A stretch of 12,875 nt of DNA from Burkholderiales bacterium (GCA_011391855.1 JAABPT010000456.1:1-12875), one strand, 5' to 3'; positions 1 through 6,373 are shown, counted from the stretch's first letter. The notes: a model not told the origin generated them from the sequence alone. Made by a program: numbers and translations.

Positions 1-1333
1 GCCCGGCGTGCTGGCCGGCGGGCGGCCCGCCGTGGCCTTGTTCGAATTGCTCCCGGGCCTCGAAATCGCGATGCGCGTGGAGCCCCTGGGCATGCTCTTC
101 GCGCTGATCGCCTCCAGCCTGTGGATCGTCAACTCGCTGTATTCCATTGGCTACATGCGTGGCAACCAGGAAGAGAAGCAGACGCGCTTCTATATCTGCT
201 TCGCGCTTTCGCTGGCCGCCACGATGGGCATCGCGTTCTCGGCCAACCTGTTCACGCTGTTCCTGTTCTACGAGGTGCTGACGCTGGTGACCTACCCGTT
301 GGTCACGCACCACGGCACCGAGAAGGCGCGCCAGGGCGGCCGCGTCTACCTGGGCCTGTTGCTCGGCACGTCCACCGTCTTTCTGCTGCCGGCGCTGATC
401 TTCATCTGGTACCTCGCCGGCACCACCGATTTCACGCCCGGCGGCATCCTGGCCGGCCGCCTCGGGCACAACGAACTGGCAGTCTTGCTGGCGCTCACCG
501 TCTACGGCATCGGCAAGGCGGCACTGATGCCCTTCCACCGCTGGCTGCCCGCGGCCATGGTCGCGCCGACGCCGGTCTCGGCGCTGCTGCACGCGGTGGC
601 GGTGGTCAAGGCGGGCGTGTTCAGCGTCGTCAAGGTCATCGTCTACATCTTCGGCGTCGACAACCTGGCCTCGGCCGGTCTCGGTGGCGCCGCCGACTGG
701 CTGGTGGCGGTGGCCGGGTTCACCATCATTGCCGCTTCCGTGGTGGCATTGAATGCCGACAACCTGAAGCGGCGCCTGGCCTATTCCACCATCAGCCAGC
801 TCGCCTACGTGATCATGGCCGCGGCACTGCTGGCGCCGCTGAGCCTCATCGGCGCCGTGTTGCACATTGCCGCGCACGCCTTCAGCAAGATCACGCTGTT
901 CTTTGCCGCCGGCGCCATCTACACCGCGGCGCACAAGACCGAGGTCAGCCAGCTCGACGGCATCGGCCGGCGCATGCCCTGGACTATGGTGGCCTTCACC
1001 ATCGGCGCGCTGTCGCTGATCGGCATACCGCCCTTTGCCGGCGTCATCAGCAAGTGGTACATCCTGGCCGGGGCGCTCTCGGCCCAGAACGTGCTTGCGG
1101 TTGTTGTGATCCTGACCAGCACGCTGCTGAATGCCGCGTATTTCCTGCCCATCGTGCACCGCGCCTTCTTCCGCCCGCTGAGTGACGAGGCCGCATCCCA
1201 CCCGCACGGCGAGGCACCGCGCTCGATGGTCGTCGCGATGCTCGTCACTGCCAGCGCGACCACCGCCATGTTCTTCTTCCCCGATACCTTCCTGCAGCTG
1301 GCGCAAGCCGTCGCCTCGGGACGCGGACCATGA
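1..1333 (+). CDS. Proton-conducting antiporter-like membrane subunit (MrpD/NuoM family), 5'-truncated
   Basis: This polytopic inner-membrane protein of the complex I/Mrp antiporter superfamily should move H+ (and perhaps Na+) as part of a multisubunit complex. The frame is already open at position 2, and the first visible residues are internal family sequence. A GTG at 8 is therefore probably not the start, and roughly the first 50-70 residues lie outside the window (family members are about 500 residues). The family's conserved charged residues are present: Glu in FLFYEVLT (nt 272-274), Lys in YGIGKAALMPFHRWLP (nt 515-517), Lys in AVVKAGVF (nt 608-610) and Lys in VISKWYIL (nt 1052-1054). The motif APTPVSALLHA is also intact. 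The stop overlaps the next ATG as ATGA (1330-1333), so translation is probably coupled. The family is certain. Whether the complex is an Na+/H+ antiporter or another ion-translocating complex cannot be decided here. Confidence 0.9.
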   Translation, partial: PGVLAGGRPAVALFELLPGLEIAMRVEPLGMLFALIASSLWIVNSLYSIGYMRGNQEEKQTRFYICFALSLAATMGIAFSANLFTLFLFYEVLTLVTYPLVTHHGTEKARQGGRVYLGLLLGTSTVFLLPALIFIWYLAGTTDFTPGGILAGRLGHNELAVLLALTVYGIGKAALMPFHRWLPAAMVAPTPVSALLHAVAVVKAGVFSVVKVIVYIFGVDNLASAGLGGAADWLVAVAGFTIIAASVVALNADNLKRRLAYSTISQLAYVIMAAALLAPLSLIGAVLHIAAHAFSKITLFFAAGAIYTAAHKTEVSQLDGIGRRMPWTMVAFTIGALSLIGIPPFAGVISKWYILAGALSAQNVLAVVVILTSTLLNAAYFLPIVHRAFFRPLSDEAASHPHGEAPRSMVVAMLVTASATTAMFFFPDTFLQLAQAVASGRGP

Positions 1334-1602
1334 AGCACCCTGCCAAGCCCTCTGCCACCGAACCCGAACGCTGGCTGGACCGCGCCGAGAACTTTCGCAA
1401 GGTCTACTACTCGGTCTGGATCGCCTGCGCCTTGCTGCTCGTCGCCGAGTTGTTTATCGACAAGCACGTCGAGCTCGAGATGGAACACCTTTTCGGCTTT
1501 CACGGCTTCTACGGGCTCGTGGCCTGCGTTGCCCTGGTGCTCGCCGCCAAGCTGCTGCGCCGCGTGCTGAAGCGGCCGGAAAGCTACTATGACGATCGCT
1601 GA
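1330..1602 (+). CDS. Small two-helix membrane protein of the antiporter cluster, function unknown
   Basis: This 90-residue protein has two hydrophobic segments, about residues 26-43 (YYSVWIACALLLVAELFI) and 58-75. A charged link between them contains ELEMEHLFGFHGFYG, and the C-terminus is basic then acidic (KRPESYYDDR). The N-terminal 22 residues are polar and charged. It overlaps the upstream antiporter-like gene by 4 bp and the downstream one by 14 bp (1589-1602), so the three genes are tightly packed and almost certainly co-translated. I do not recognise it as a standard Mrp subunit. MrpC, MrpE, MrpF and MrpG have different lengths or helix numbers, although a distant MrpF- or NuoK-like origin cannot be excluded by eye. 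Position and size suggest an accessory or assembly subunit of the same membrane complex; this is inference. Confidence 0.85.
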   Translation: MKHPAKPSATEPERWLDRAENFRKVYYSVWIACALLLVAELFIDKHVELEMEHLFGFHGFYGLVACVALVLAAKLLRRVLKRPESYYDDR

Positions 1603-3283
1603 AATCTCGCCCGGCCTGACGTTGATCGGCGGCAGCCTGCTGATCCCGCTGCTGCGCGGTCGGCTGCGTTCGGCCTACTTGGTGCTGCTGCCGCTGCTCG
1701 GCCTGGCGCACCTGTCGCTGCTGTCCATGGGCGAATTCGGCACGGTGCAGTTCCTGGGCCAGAAGCTGGTGCTGCTGCGGGTGGACCGCTGGAGCATGGT
1801 CTTCGGCTGGATCTTCATGATCGCCGCGCTGATCTCCTCGATCTATGCGCTGCATGTGCGCGCTCCCCTTCAGGCCACGGCCGGCGTGGCCTATGCCGGC
1901 AGCGCCATCGGCGCGGTCTTCGCGGGCGACCTGATGACGCTCTTCGTCTTTTGGGAACTCACCGCCGTCACTTCGGTGCTGCTGGTCTGGGCCGGCGGCA
2001 CGGTTTCCGCCTACCGCGCGGGCATGCGCTACCTGTTCATGCAGATCGGCTCCGGCGTACTGCTGTTCTGTGGCGCGGTCGTGCAGATGAATGCCACCGG
2101 AAGCATCGCCTTCGAGCACATCGGCCTCGACGGCCCGGGCGGCTGGCTCATCTTCGCCGCCTTCGGCATCAAGTGCGCCTTCCCATTCGTGCACACCTGG
2201 CTGCAGGACTCGTACCCGGAAGCCTCGGAGGTGGGCACCGTCTTTCTCTCAGCCTTCACCACCAAGCTGGCGGTCTATGCGCTGGCGCGCGGCTTCGCCG
2301 GCACCGAGTTGCTGATCCCTATCGGCGCGCTGATGACCGCGTTCCCGATCTTCTTCGCCGTGATCGAGAACGACCTGCGCAAGGTGCTGGCCTACAGCCT
2401 GAACAACCAGCTCGGGTTCATGGTCGTCGGCATCGGCATCGGCACCGAACTGTCGCTCAACGGCACGGCTGCCCATGCCTTCACGCACATCCTGTACAAG
2501 GCGCTGCTGTTCATGTCCATGGGCGCAGTGCTGTACCGCGTGGGCACCGTCAAGGGTTCGGAACTGGGCGGTCTGTACAAGTCGATGCCGCTGACCACCG
2601 TCTTCTGCATCATCGGCGCCGCGTCCATTTCAGGTGTGCCCCTGTTCAGCGGCTTTGTCAGCAAGTCGATGATCCTGTCGGCAGCGGGCTATGGCTCGTA
2701 TGTGGTGACCTGGGCCGTGCTGCTATTCGCCTCGGCCGGCGTCTTCCACCATTCGGGCATCAAGATCCCCTACTTCGCCTTTTTCGCCCACGACTCCGGC
2801 AAGCGCTGCAAGGAAGCCCCGCTCAACATGCTGGTCGCAATGGGCATCGCCGCCTTCCTGTGCATCGGCATCGGCGTCATGCCCGGTCCACTTTATGCGC
2901 TGCTGCCCTACGCCGTGGATTACCAGCCATACACGGCTTCGCACGTGCTGGCGCAGATGCAGTTGCTGATGTTCTCGGCGTTGGCATTCTCGGTGCTGAT
3001 GTGGACCCGCATCTATCCGCCGGAGATGCGCGCCATCAACCTGGACTTCGACTGGTTCTGGCGGCGGCTGTTGCCGACGTTTGGAGGCACTGCCGCCAAA
3101 GTGGCAGGTGCTGCGCACCGTGCCGCCGATGCCACCGCGAAGTCCACGGTGCGCAGCGCCCGCATCGCCATCGAGCGCACGCACGGCCTGGACAGCCGAC
3201 TGGCCAAGACCTGGCCCACCGGCCGCATGGGGCTGGCGGTGCTGATCCTGCTGCTGGGCTACCTGCTGCTGTACTACGTGTAG
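1589..3283 (+). CDS. Na+/H+ antiporter subunit D-like protein (MrpD/NuoL superfamily)
   Basis: This is a 564-residue polytopic inner-membrane protein and a second ion-translocating subunit of the same complex. Superfamily landmarks are Glu123 in FVFWELTAV, Lys195 in FGIKCAFPFVHTWL, Lys226 in FTTKLAVYAL, and Lys359 in FSGFVSKSMIL. Where the upstream paralogue has APTPVSALLHA, this one has YPEASEVGTVFLSAFTTK, which marks a distinct subgroup. After the last core helices (about residue 475) comes a roughly 70-residue Arg/Lys/Ala-rich segment likely to form an amphipathic helix, then a final hydrophobic helix at residues 547-564. This arrangement recalls the lateral helix plus last helix of NuoL, but is shorter. 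The ATG at 1589 has GGAAAG at 1578-1583 and overlaps the preceding gene by 14 bp. The ion carried and the partner subunits are not shown by the sequence. Confidence 0.9.
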   Translation: MTIAEISPGLTLIGGSLLIPLLRGRLRSAYLVLLPLLGLAHLSLLSMGEFGTVQFLGQKLVLLRVDRWSMVFGWIFMIAALISSIYALHVRAPLQATAGVAYAGSAIGAVFAGDLMTLFVFWELTAVTSVLLVWAGGTVSAYRAGMRYLFMQIGSGVLLFCGAVVQMNATGSIAFEHIGLDGPGGWLIFAAFGIKCAFPFVHTWLQDSYPEASEVGTVFLSAFTTKLAVYALARGFAGTELLIPIGALMTAFPIFFAVIENDLRKVLAYSLNNQLGFMVVGIGIGTELSLNGTAAHAFTHILYKALLFMSMGAVLYRVGTVKGSELGGLYKSMPLTTVFCIIGAASISGVPLFSGFVSKSMILSAAGYGSYVVTWAVLLFASAGVFHHSGIKIPYFAFFAHDSGKRCKEAPLNMLVAMGIAAFLCIGIGVMPGPLYALLPYAVDYQPYTASHVLAQMQLLMFSALAFSVLMWTRIYPPEMRAINLDFDWFWRRLLPTFGGTAAKVAGAAHRAADATAKSTVRSARIAIERTHGLDSRLAKTWPTGRMGLAVLILLLGYLLLYYV

Positions 3284-3293
3284 GAAAGGTTTC

Positions 3294-3317
3294 GCCCCGC
3301 TGTCGCCAGCGAGGGGC
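3294..3317. terminator. Possible bidirectional hairpin between convergent genes
   Basis: GCCCCGCTG (3294-3302) pairs with CAGCG (3307-3311) and GGGC (3314-3317) across a 2-nt bulge, giving a 9-bp stem with a 4-nt loop. It lies in the 63-bp gap between the antiporter operon and the convergent nitroreductase gene, where a shared terminator would be expected. Neither strand shows a strong T-run after the stem, so it may not act as a classic intrinsic terminator. Confidence 0.35.
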
Positions 3318-3346
3318 CGAATTCCTGGTCGCGCAGCGCCTCGCGC

Positions 3347-4045
3347 CTATTCGACGAAGCGGGCAAACCGCGACACCGGCTCGCGCTCGGTCACCAGCGT
3401 GTTCTCCGCCGCGGCCGGGTCGGCGTGGCCCAGCGACATGCCGCAGACCACCATCTGCGCTTCGCTCAGGCCCAGGTGGCGCTCGATGATGCGGTGGAAC
3501 TGCGTGAAGGCTGCCTGCGGGCAGGTGTCCAGGCCGCGGGCGCGCGCCGCCACCATGAGGCTCTGCAGGAACATGCCGTAGTCCAGCCAACTGCCCTGCC
3601 GCAACACGCGGTCGATGGTGAAGATCAGGCCCACCGGCGCGCCGAAGAAGTCGTAGTTGCGGCCGTGCTGTGCATGCATGCGGGCCTTGTCGGCCTTGCC
3701 GATGCCGAGCAGCGCATACAGGTCCCAGCCCACCTTGCGGCGGCGGTCGATATAGGGCGGCACCCACTCCGTGGGGTAATAGTCATATTCCTCGGTGTGC
3801 TTGGCGCGTTCCACCGGGTCGTCGTGGGCGGCACGAATATCTCGGGAGAGCGCCTGCTTTGCCGCACCCGTCAGCACATGCACCTGCCAGGGCTGCGTAT
3901 TGGTGCCCGAAGGGGCGCGCGAAGCCAGCGCCAGGATGGCCTCGATGGTTTCGCGCGGCACCGGCGTCGGCAGGTAGGCCCGCACCGAGTGGCGCGCGGC
4001 GATCGCCGCATCGACGGCGGCGGTGGTCTCTGAAGTGATAGTCAT
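3347..4045 (-). CDS. Nitroreductase-family FMN oxidoreductase
   Basis: This 232-residue flavoenzyme of the nitroreductase fold should be a soluble, FMN-dependent NAD(P)H oxidoreductase acting on nitro compounds, quinones or related acceptors; the real substrate is unknown. N-terminal FMN-binding signatures are RHSVRAY (residues 18-24) and APSGTNTQPWQ (44-54), and the C-terminal part has GMSLGHAD, which in this family lies near the flavin. The length is typical. The ATG at 4045 was chosen because it starts just before the conserved region and overlaps the upstream thioesterase stop as ATGA (4042-4045). No Shine-Dalgarno sequence is visible, fitting translational coupling. Extending the frame upstream would add 77 residues that only mirror the thioesterase gene in another frame, so the longer form is rejected. 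It is the last gene of a three-gene minus-strand operon. Confidence 0.92.
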   Translation of the reverse strand: MTITSETTAAVDAAIAARHSVRAYLPTPVPRETIEAILALASRAPSGTNTQPWQVHVLTGAAKQALSRDIRAAHDDPVERAKHTEEYDYYPTEWVPPYIDRRRKVGWDLYALLGIGKADKARMHAQHGRNYDFFGAPVGLIFTIDRVLRQGSWLDYGMFLQSLMVAARARGLDTCPQAAFTQFHRIIERHLGLSEAQMVVCGMSLGHADPAAAENTLVTEREPVSRFARFVE

Positions 4046-4485
4046 GGCGCGTGTTGCAGCGGCTGCAACGCCGCCAGGAGTGGGGGCGGCAGCGGCACCG
4101 GCCGGCGCGTGGCACGGTCCACGTAGACATGCGTGAACTGCCCCACCGCCGCGGCCATTGGGGCTTCGTCGGCGAACAGCCCCAGCTCGTAGCGCACGCT
4201 GGAACGGCCCAGGTGCGCCACGCGCAGGCCGGCGTGCACCACCTGCGGGAAGGCGATCGATTCGAAATAGTGGCACTGCGTCTGCACTACCAGGCCGATG
4301 ACGGCGCCGTGGTGGATGTCCAGCGCACCAGCCTCGATGAGGTAGCCGTTGACGGCGGTGTCGAACAGGCTGTAATGGACGACGTTGTTGACGTGGCCGT
4401 AAAGGTCGTTGTCCATCCAGCGCGTGTGGAGGGTGCGAAAGAGCGGAAAGCGCTCGCGGGGCAGTGGCTGGTGGCGCTCGGTCAT
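4042..4485 (-). CDS. Acyl-CoA thioesterase, 4HBT hotdog family
   Basis: This 147-residue single hotdog-domain protein is predicted to hydrolyse acyl-CoA thioesters in the cytosol. The family signature is the N-terminal stretch RWMDNDLYGHVNNVVHYSLFD (about residues 22-42), in which the Asp residues before GHVNN (Asp25 and Asp27) are the candidate catalytic acid. The end motif HVYVDRATRRPVPLP is also typical of this subgroup. The ATG at 4485 overlaps the deacetylase stop as ATGA (4482-4485) and has GGAAGA nine bases upstream. An ATG at 4494 would sit directly on that GGAAGA with no spacing, so it is less likely. The next gene, a nitroreductase, overlaps by 4 bp. Chain-length preference cannot be read from the sequence. 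A link to PHA or fatty-acid metabolism is only suggested by the neighbouring phasin. Confidence 0.92.
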   Translation of the reverse strand: MTERHQPLPRERFPLFRTLHTRWMDNDLYGHVNNVVHYSLFDTAVNGYLIEAGALDIHHGAVIGLVVQTQCHYFESIAFPQVVHAGLRVAHLGRSSVRYELGLFADEAPMAAAVGQFTHVYVDRATRRPVPLPPPLLAALQPLQHAP

Positions 4486-5495
4486 GGCGCGCATTCTTCC
4501 ATCGCTTGGCAGTCCTGCCCGTCCTGCCCGTCCTGCCACTTCTGCCAGTCCTGCCAAGAGGCCAGCGCCTCGGCCAGCGTGCGGTGCTGGATCGCCACCG
4601 TGGTGGCCAGGTCGCGGCCGTAGCCGCCGGCCATGGACAAGGCCACGGGAATGCGGCGCCGGCGCAGCGCCGCCAGCACGCGGCGGTCGCGCTCGGCCAG
4701 GCCGCCTGCCGTGAGCTTCAGGCGCCCGAGGCGGTCGTTCTCGTGCGGGTCGGCGCCGGCCAGGTAGAAGGCCAGGCCGGGCGGCGTGTCGGCGTGGTGC
4801 GCCCAGACGGCGGCCAGCGCACGGTCCAGCGCGTGCAGGTAGTCGTCATCGGCGCAGCCGTCGGGCAGTTCCACGTCCAGGTCGCTGGCCTCCTTGCGGA
4901 ATGGGAAATTCTTCGCCCCATGCATCGAGAGCGTGAACACCGTGGGGTCGTCGCGAAAGATCGCTGCCGTGCCGTTGCCCTGGTGCACGTCGAGGTCGAT
5001 CACCAGCACGCGCAGCAGTCGCCGGTGACGCCGGTGCCATTCGGCCTGCATCAGCCGCGCCGCCACCGCCACGTCGTTGAAGACGCAATAGCCCGAGCCC
5101 TTGTGCGCGTAGGCGTGGTGCGTGCCGCCAGCCAGGTTGGCTGCGACGCCCTCGCCGCGTGCCTCACCCGTTCCGTCACCACCCAACAGTGCCGCACGCG
5201 CGGCCATGATGGTGGCGCCGACCGAGCGCCGCGAGCGCTCCACCATGCGCTCGGACCATGGGAACCCGATCTCGCGCTGCGCCGCCGCAGACAGCGTGCC
5301 GTCGGCCACCGCGGCGATCCACGCCGGTTCGTGCGCGAGCGCCAGTTCACCGTCGCTGGCCGGCAGCGCCTCGCGCACGCGCACTCGGGGCAGCATGGCC
5401 TCGGCCGCCTCGCGCAGCAGCCGGTATTTGGACATCGGAAAGCTGTGCCCGGGCGGCAACGGCAGCACGAAGGCGTCGGAGTGGTAGGCGAGCAC
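4482..5495 (-). CDS. Histone deacetylase-family zinc amidohydrolase
   Basis: This 337-residue protein belongs to the arginase-fold deacetylase superfamily (HDAC, acetylpolyamine amidohydrolase and AcuC relatives). Members remove acetyl groups from lysines, polyamines or other amides; the substrate here is unknown. The full active site is visible: His126-His127 in GGTHHAY, GYCVFND at 136-141, zinc ligands Asp169 and His171 in DLDVHQGNG and Asp249 in AGADPHEND, and the catalytic Tyr292 in AGGYGRD. The GTG at 5495 was chosen because the family begins close to the motif YHSDAFVLPLPPGHSFP. An ATG 60 bases upstream would add residues unlike the family and run into the promoter region. The C-terminus (residues 313-330) is a tripeptide repeat of the form (D/K)(W/G/C)Q, encoded by 9-bp tandem repeats. 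It is first in an operon with the thioesterase and nitroreductase and is divergent from phaP. Confidence 0.93.
   Translation of the reverse strand: MLAYHSDAFVLPLPPGHSFPMSKYRLLREAAEAMLPRVRVREALPASDGELALAHEPAWIAAVADGTLSAAAQREIGFPWSERMVERSRRSVGATIMAARAALLGGDGTGEARGEGVAANLAGGTHHAYAHKGSGYCVFNDVAVAARLMQAEWHRRHRRLLRVLVIDLDVHQGNGTAAIFRDDPTVFTLSMHGAKNFPFRKEASDLDVELPDGCADDDYLHALDRALAAVWAHHADTPPGLAFYLAGADPHENDRLGRLKLTAGGLAERDRRVLAALRRRRIPVALSMAGGYGRDLATTVAIQHRTLAEALASWQDWQKWQDGQDGQDCQAMEECAP
4495..4500 (-). promoter_or_regulatory. Ribosome binding site deciding the thioesterase start
   Basis: On the minus strand this reads GGAAGA, nine bases before the ATG at 4485. It supports that start over the ATG at 4494, which would begin immediately after it. 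It lies inside the 3' end of the deacetylase gene. Confidence 0.5.
4508..4552. repeat. 9-bp tandem repeat inside the deacetylase 3' end
   Basis: There are five consecutive 9-base units on the plus strand: ggcagtcct, gcccgtcct, gcccgtcct, gccacttct and gccagtcct. The period is three codons, so copy-number changes would keep the reading frame. On the coding (minus) strand it encodes the run DWQ-KWQ-DGQ-DGQ-DCQ outside the catalytic domain. Confidence 0.8.
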
Positions 5496-5503
5496 GGGAC
5501 TGG

Positions 5504-5509
5504 ATTCTA
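5504..5509 (-). promoter_or_regulatory. Candidate -10 element for the deacetylase operon
   Basis: On the minus strand this reads TAGAAT (5 of 6 to TATAAT), only eight bases before the GTG at 5495. No clear Shine-Dalgarno sequence lies between. If this is the real promoter, the mRNA would be leaderless or nearly so. The matching -35 position, about 5527-5532, is poor (GCAACA) and lies inside the first palindrome described for this region. Confidence 0.3.
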
Positions 5510-5524
5510 GGAATCGCCGCCTAT

Positions 5525-5543
5525 TTTGTTGCGGTGCAGCAAA
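5525..5543. promoter_or_regulatory. Putative operator 1 (PhaR-like palindrome)
   Basis: TTTGTTGC-GGT-GCAGCAAA is an inverted repeat with 7 of 8 arm positions matching around a 3-nt spacer. It ends seven bases before the -35 of the phasin promoter and covers the expected -35 position of the divergent deacetylase promoter. The same core recurs at 5586-5602. PhaR, the PHA-responsive repressor, is the natural candidate because PhaR represses phasin genes and binds TGC/GCA-rich sites; the assignment is inference. Confidence 0.5.
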
Positions 5544-5549
5544 AAATGC

Positions 5550-5577
5550 TTGCAATGCCGCGGGAGAACCCTATACT
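5550..5577 (+). promoter_or_regulatory. phaP: Sigma70-type promoter for phaP
   Basis: TTGCAA (5550-5555) and TATACT (5572-5577) are separated by 16 bases, a good match to a housekeeping promoter and the best one in the window. Transcription would start near 5584, giving a leader of about 75 bases before the phaP ATG. The predicted start falls at the edge of the second palindrome, so a bound repressor there could block initiation. Confidence 0.65.
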
Positions 5578-5583
5578 TCGTTT

Positions 5584-5602
5584 CATGTTGCAGCGCAGCA
5601 AA
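5584..5602. promoter_or_regulatory. Putative operator 2 (PhaR-like palindrome)
   Basis: CATGTTGC-AGC-GCAGCAAA shares the core TGTTGC-N3-GCAGCAAA with operator 1, in the same orientation and 59 bp downstream. It overlaps the predicted phaP transcription start, the usual place for a repressor site. The left arm is less symmetric here (5 of 8 positions). Confidence 0.5.
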
Positions 5603-5647
5603 GAAGCACGGATGGCGCGGCACGGTTTCCCCGACTCACCCACCCCT

Positions 5648-5653
5648 TAGGAG
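5648..5653 (+). promoter_or_regulatory. phaP: Strong ribosome binding site of phaP
   Basis: TAGGAG ends six bases before the ATG at 5660. It is the strongest Shine-Dalgarno match in the window, fitting a highly expressed granule protein, and it fixes the phasin start. Confidence 0.8.
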
Positions 5654-5659
5654 ATTCAC

Positions 5660-6214
5660 ATGACCTTCACCCCGGAACAACTGATGGCTGCCCACAAGGC
5701 CAACGTCGAAACCCTGTTCGGCCTCACCGCCAAGGCTTTCGAAGGCGTCGAGAAGCTCGTCGAACTAAACCTGCAGGTCGCCAAGACCTCGCTGGCCGAA
5801 GCCGCCGAAACCACGCAAGCCGCCATGGCCGTCAAGGACGCGCAGGAACTGCTCGCGCTGCAAGCCAGCCTGCTGCAGCCCGCCGCCGAGAAGGCCGCTT
5901 CCTACAGCCGTCACCTGTACGACATCCTGGCCGGCACCAATGCCGAAGTGGCCCGGGTTGCCGAAGCGCAGATGGCCGACAGCCAGAAGAAGACCCTGGC
6001 CCTGGTCGACAACGCCGTCAAGAACGCCCCCGCCGGCACCGAAAGCGCCGTGGCGCTGGTGAAGTCGGCCGTGGCTGCCGCCAACAACGCCTTCGAGAGC
6101 GTGCACAAGGCCGCCAAGCAAGCGTCGGAAGTGGCCGAAGCCAACTTCCAGGCCATGACCAACACGGCCGTCAAGGCCACGCAAAGCGCCACCAAGGCCG
6201 CCAAGCGCGCCTGA
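5660..6214 (+). CDS. phaP: Phasin (PHA granule-associated protein)
   Basis: This 184-residue phasin coats polyhydroxyalkanoate granules in the cytoplasm and controls their number and size. The N-terminus (MTFTPEQLMAAHKANVETLF) and the following GLTAKAFEGVEKLVELNLQ are the classic start of the betaproteobacterial phasin domain. The whole chain is Ala/Lys/Glu-rich, lacks Cys, Trp and membrane segments, and reads as continuous amphipathic helix. It ends in the basic Ala/Lys/Thr tail ATKAAKRA, as usual in this family. The length matches other members. It is a single-gene unit with its own strong promoter, strong ribosome binding site and downstream hairpins. Two similar palindromes around the promoter suggest control by PhaR, which leaves DNA when PHA granules form. 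No PHA synthase or PhaR gene is in the window, so this phasin sits apart from any phaCAB locus nearby. Confidence 0.95.
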   Translation: MTFTPEQLMAAHKANVETLFGLTAKAFEGVEKLVELNLQVAKTSLAEAAETTQAAMAVKDAQELLALQASLLQPAAEKAASYSRHLYDILAGTNAEVARVAEAQMADSQKKTLALVDNAVKNAPAGTESAVALVKSAVAAANNAFESVHKAAKQASEVAEANFQAMTNTAVKATQSATKAAKRA

Positions 6215-6261
6215 TCAGCGGATTCGCGGCTGAACTTTTCCAGCCGCGCAGCCTCTACTTG

Positions 6262-6286
6262 GAGCCCGGGGTGCTGCCCCGGGCTC
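6262..6286 (+). terminator. Hairpin downstream of phaP
   Basis: GAGCCCGGGG and CCCCGGGCTC form a perfect 10-bp stem around the 5-nt loop TGCTG, 47 bases after the phaP stop. The tail is TCTCGTG rather than a clean T-run. It may terminate weakly or protect the 3' end of the abundant phasin mRNA. Confidence 0.6.
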
Positions 6287-6340
6287 TCTCGTGTGGAAGG
6301 TTGACTCCTCAGCACCTCGGAATACGCTTCCTGGTGCTTT

Positions 6341-6373
6341 ACGGCCCGGTCCAACGATCGGGCCGTTTCTTTT
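6341..6373 (+). terminator. Rho-independent terminator
   Basis: ACGGCCCG (6341-6348) pairs perfectly with CGGGCCGT (6359-6366) around a 10-nt loop, followed by TTCTTTT (6367-6373). This is a standard intrinsic terminator on the plus strand. It backs up the hairpin at 6262-6286 and insulates cysI from phaP transcription. Confidence 0.75.

Noticed and set aside
4046..4276. 77-residue N-terminal extension of the nitroreductase
   Set aside because: The added residues are Pro/Arg/Ala-rich and mirror the thioesterase gene in another frame. The ATG at 4045 fits family length and the ATGA overlap.
6301..6328. TTGACT/TACGCT as a promoter for cysI
   Set aside because: The -10 match is poor (about 3 of 6), and a transcript from here would meet the intrinsic terminator at 6341-6373 within a few dozen bases.
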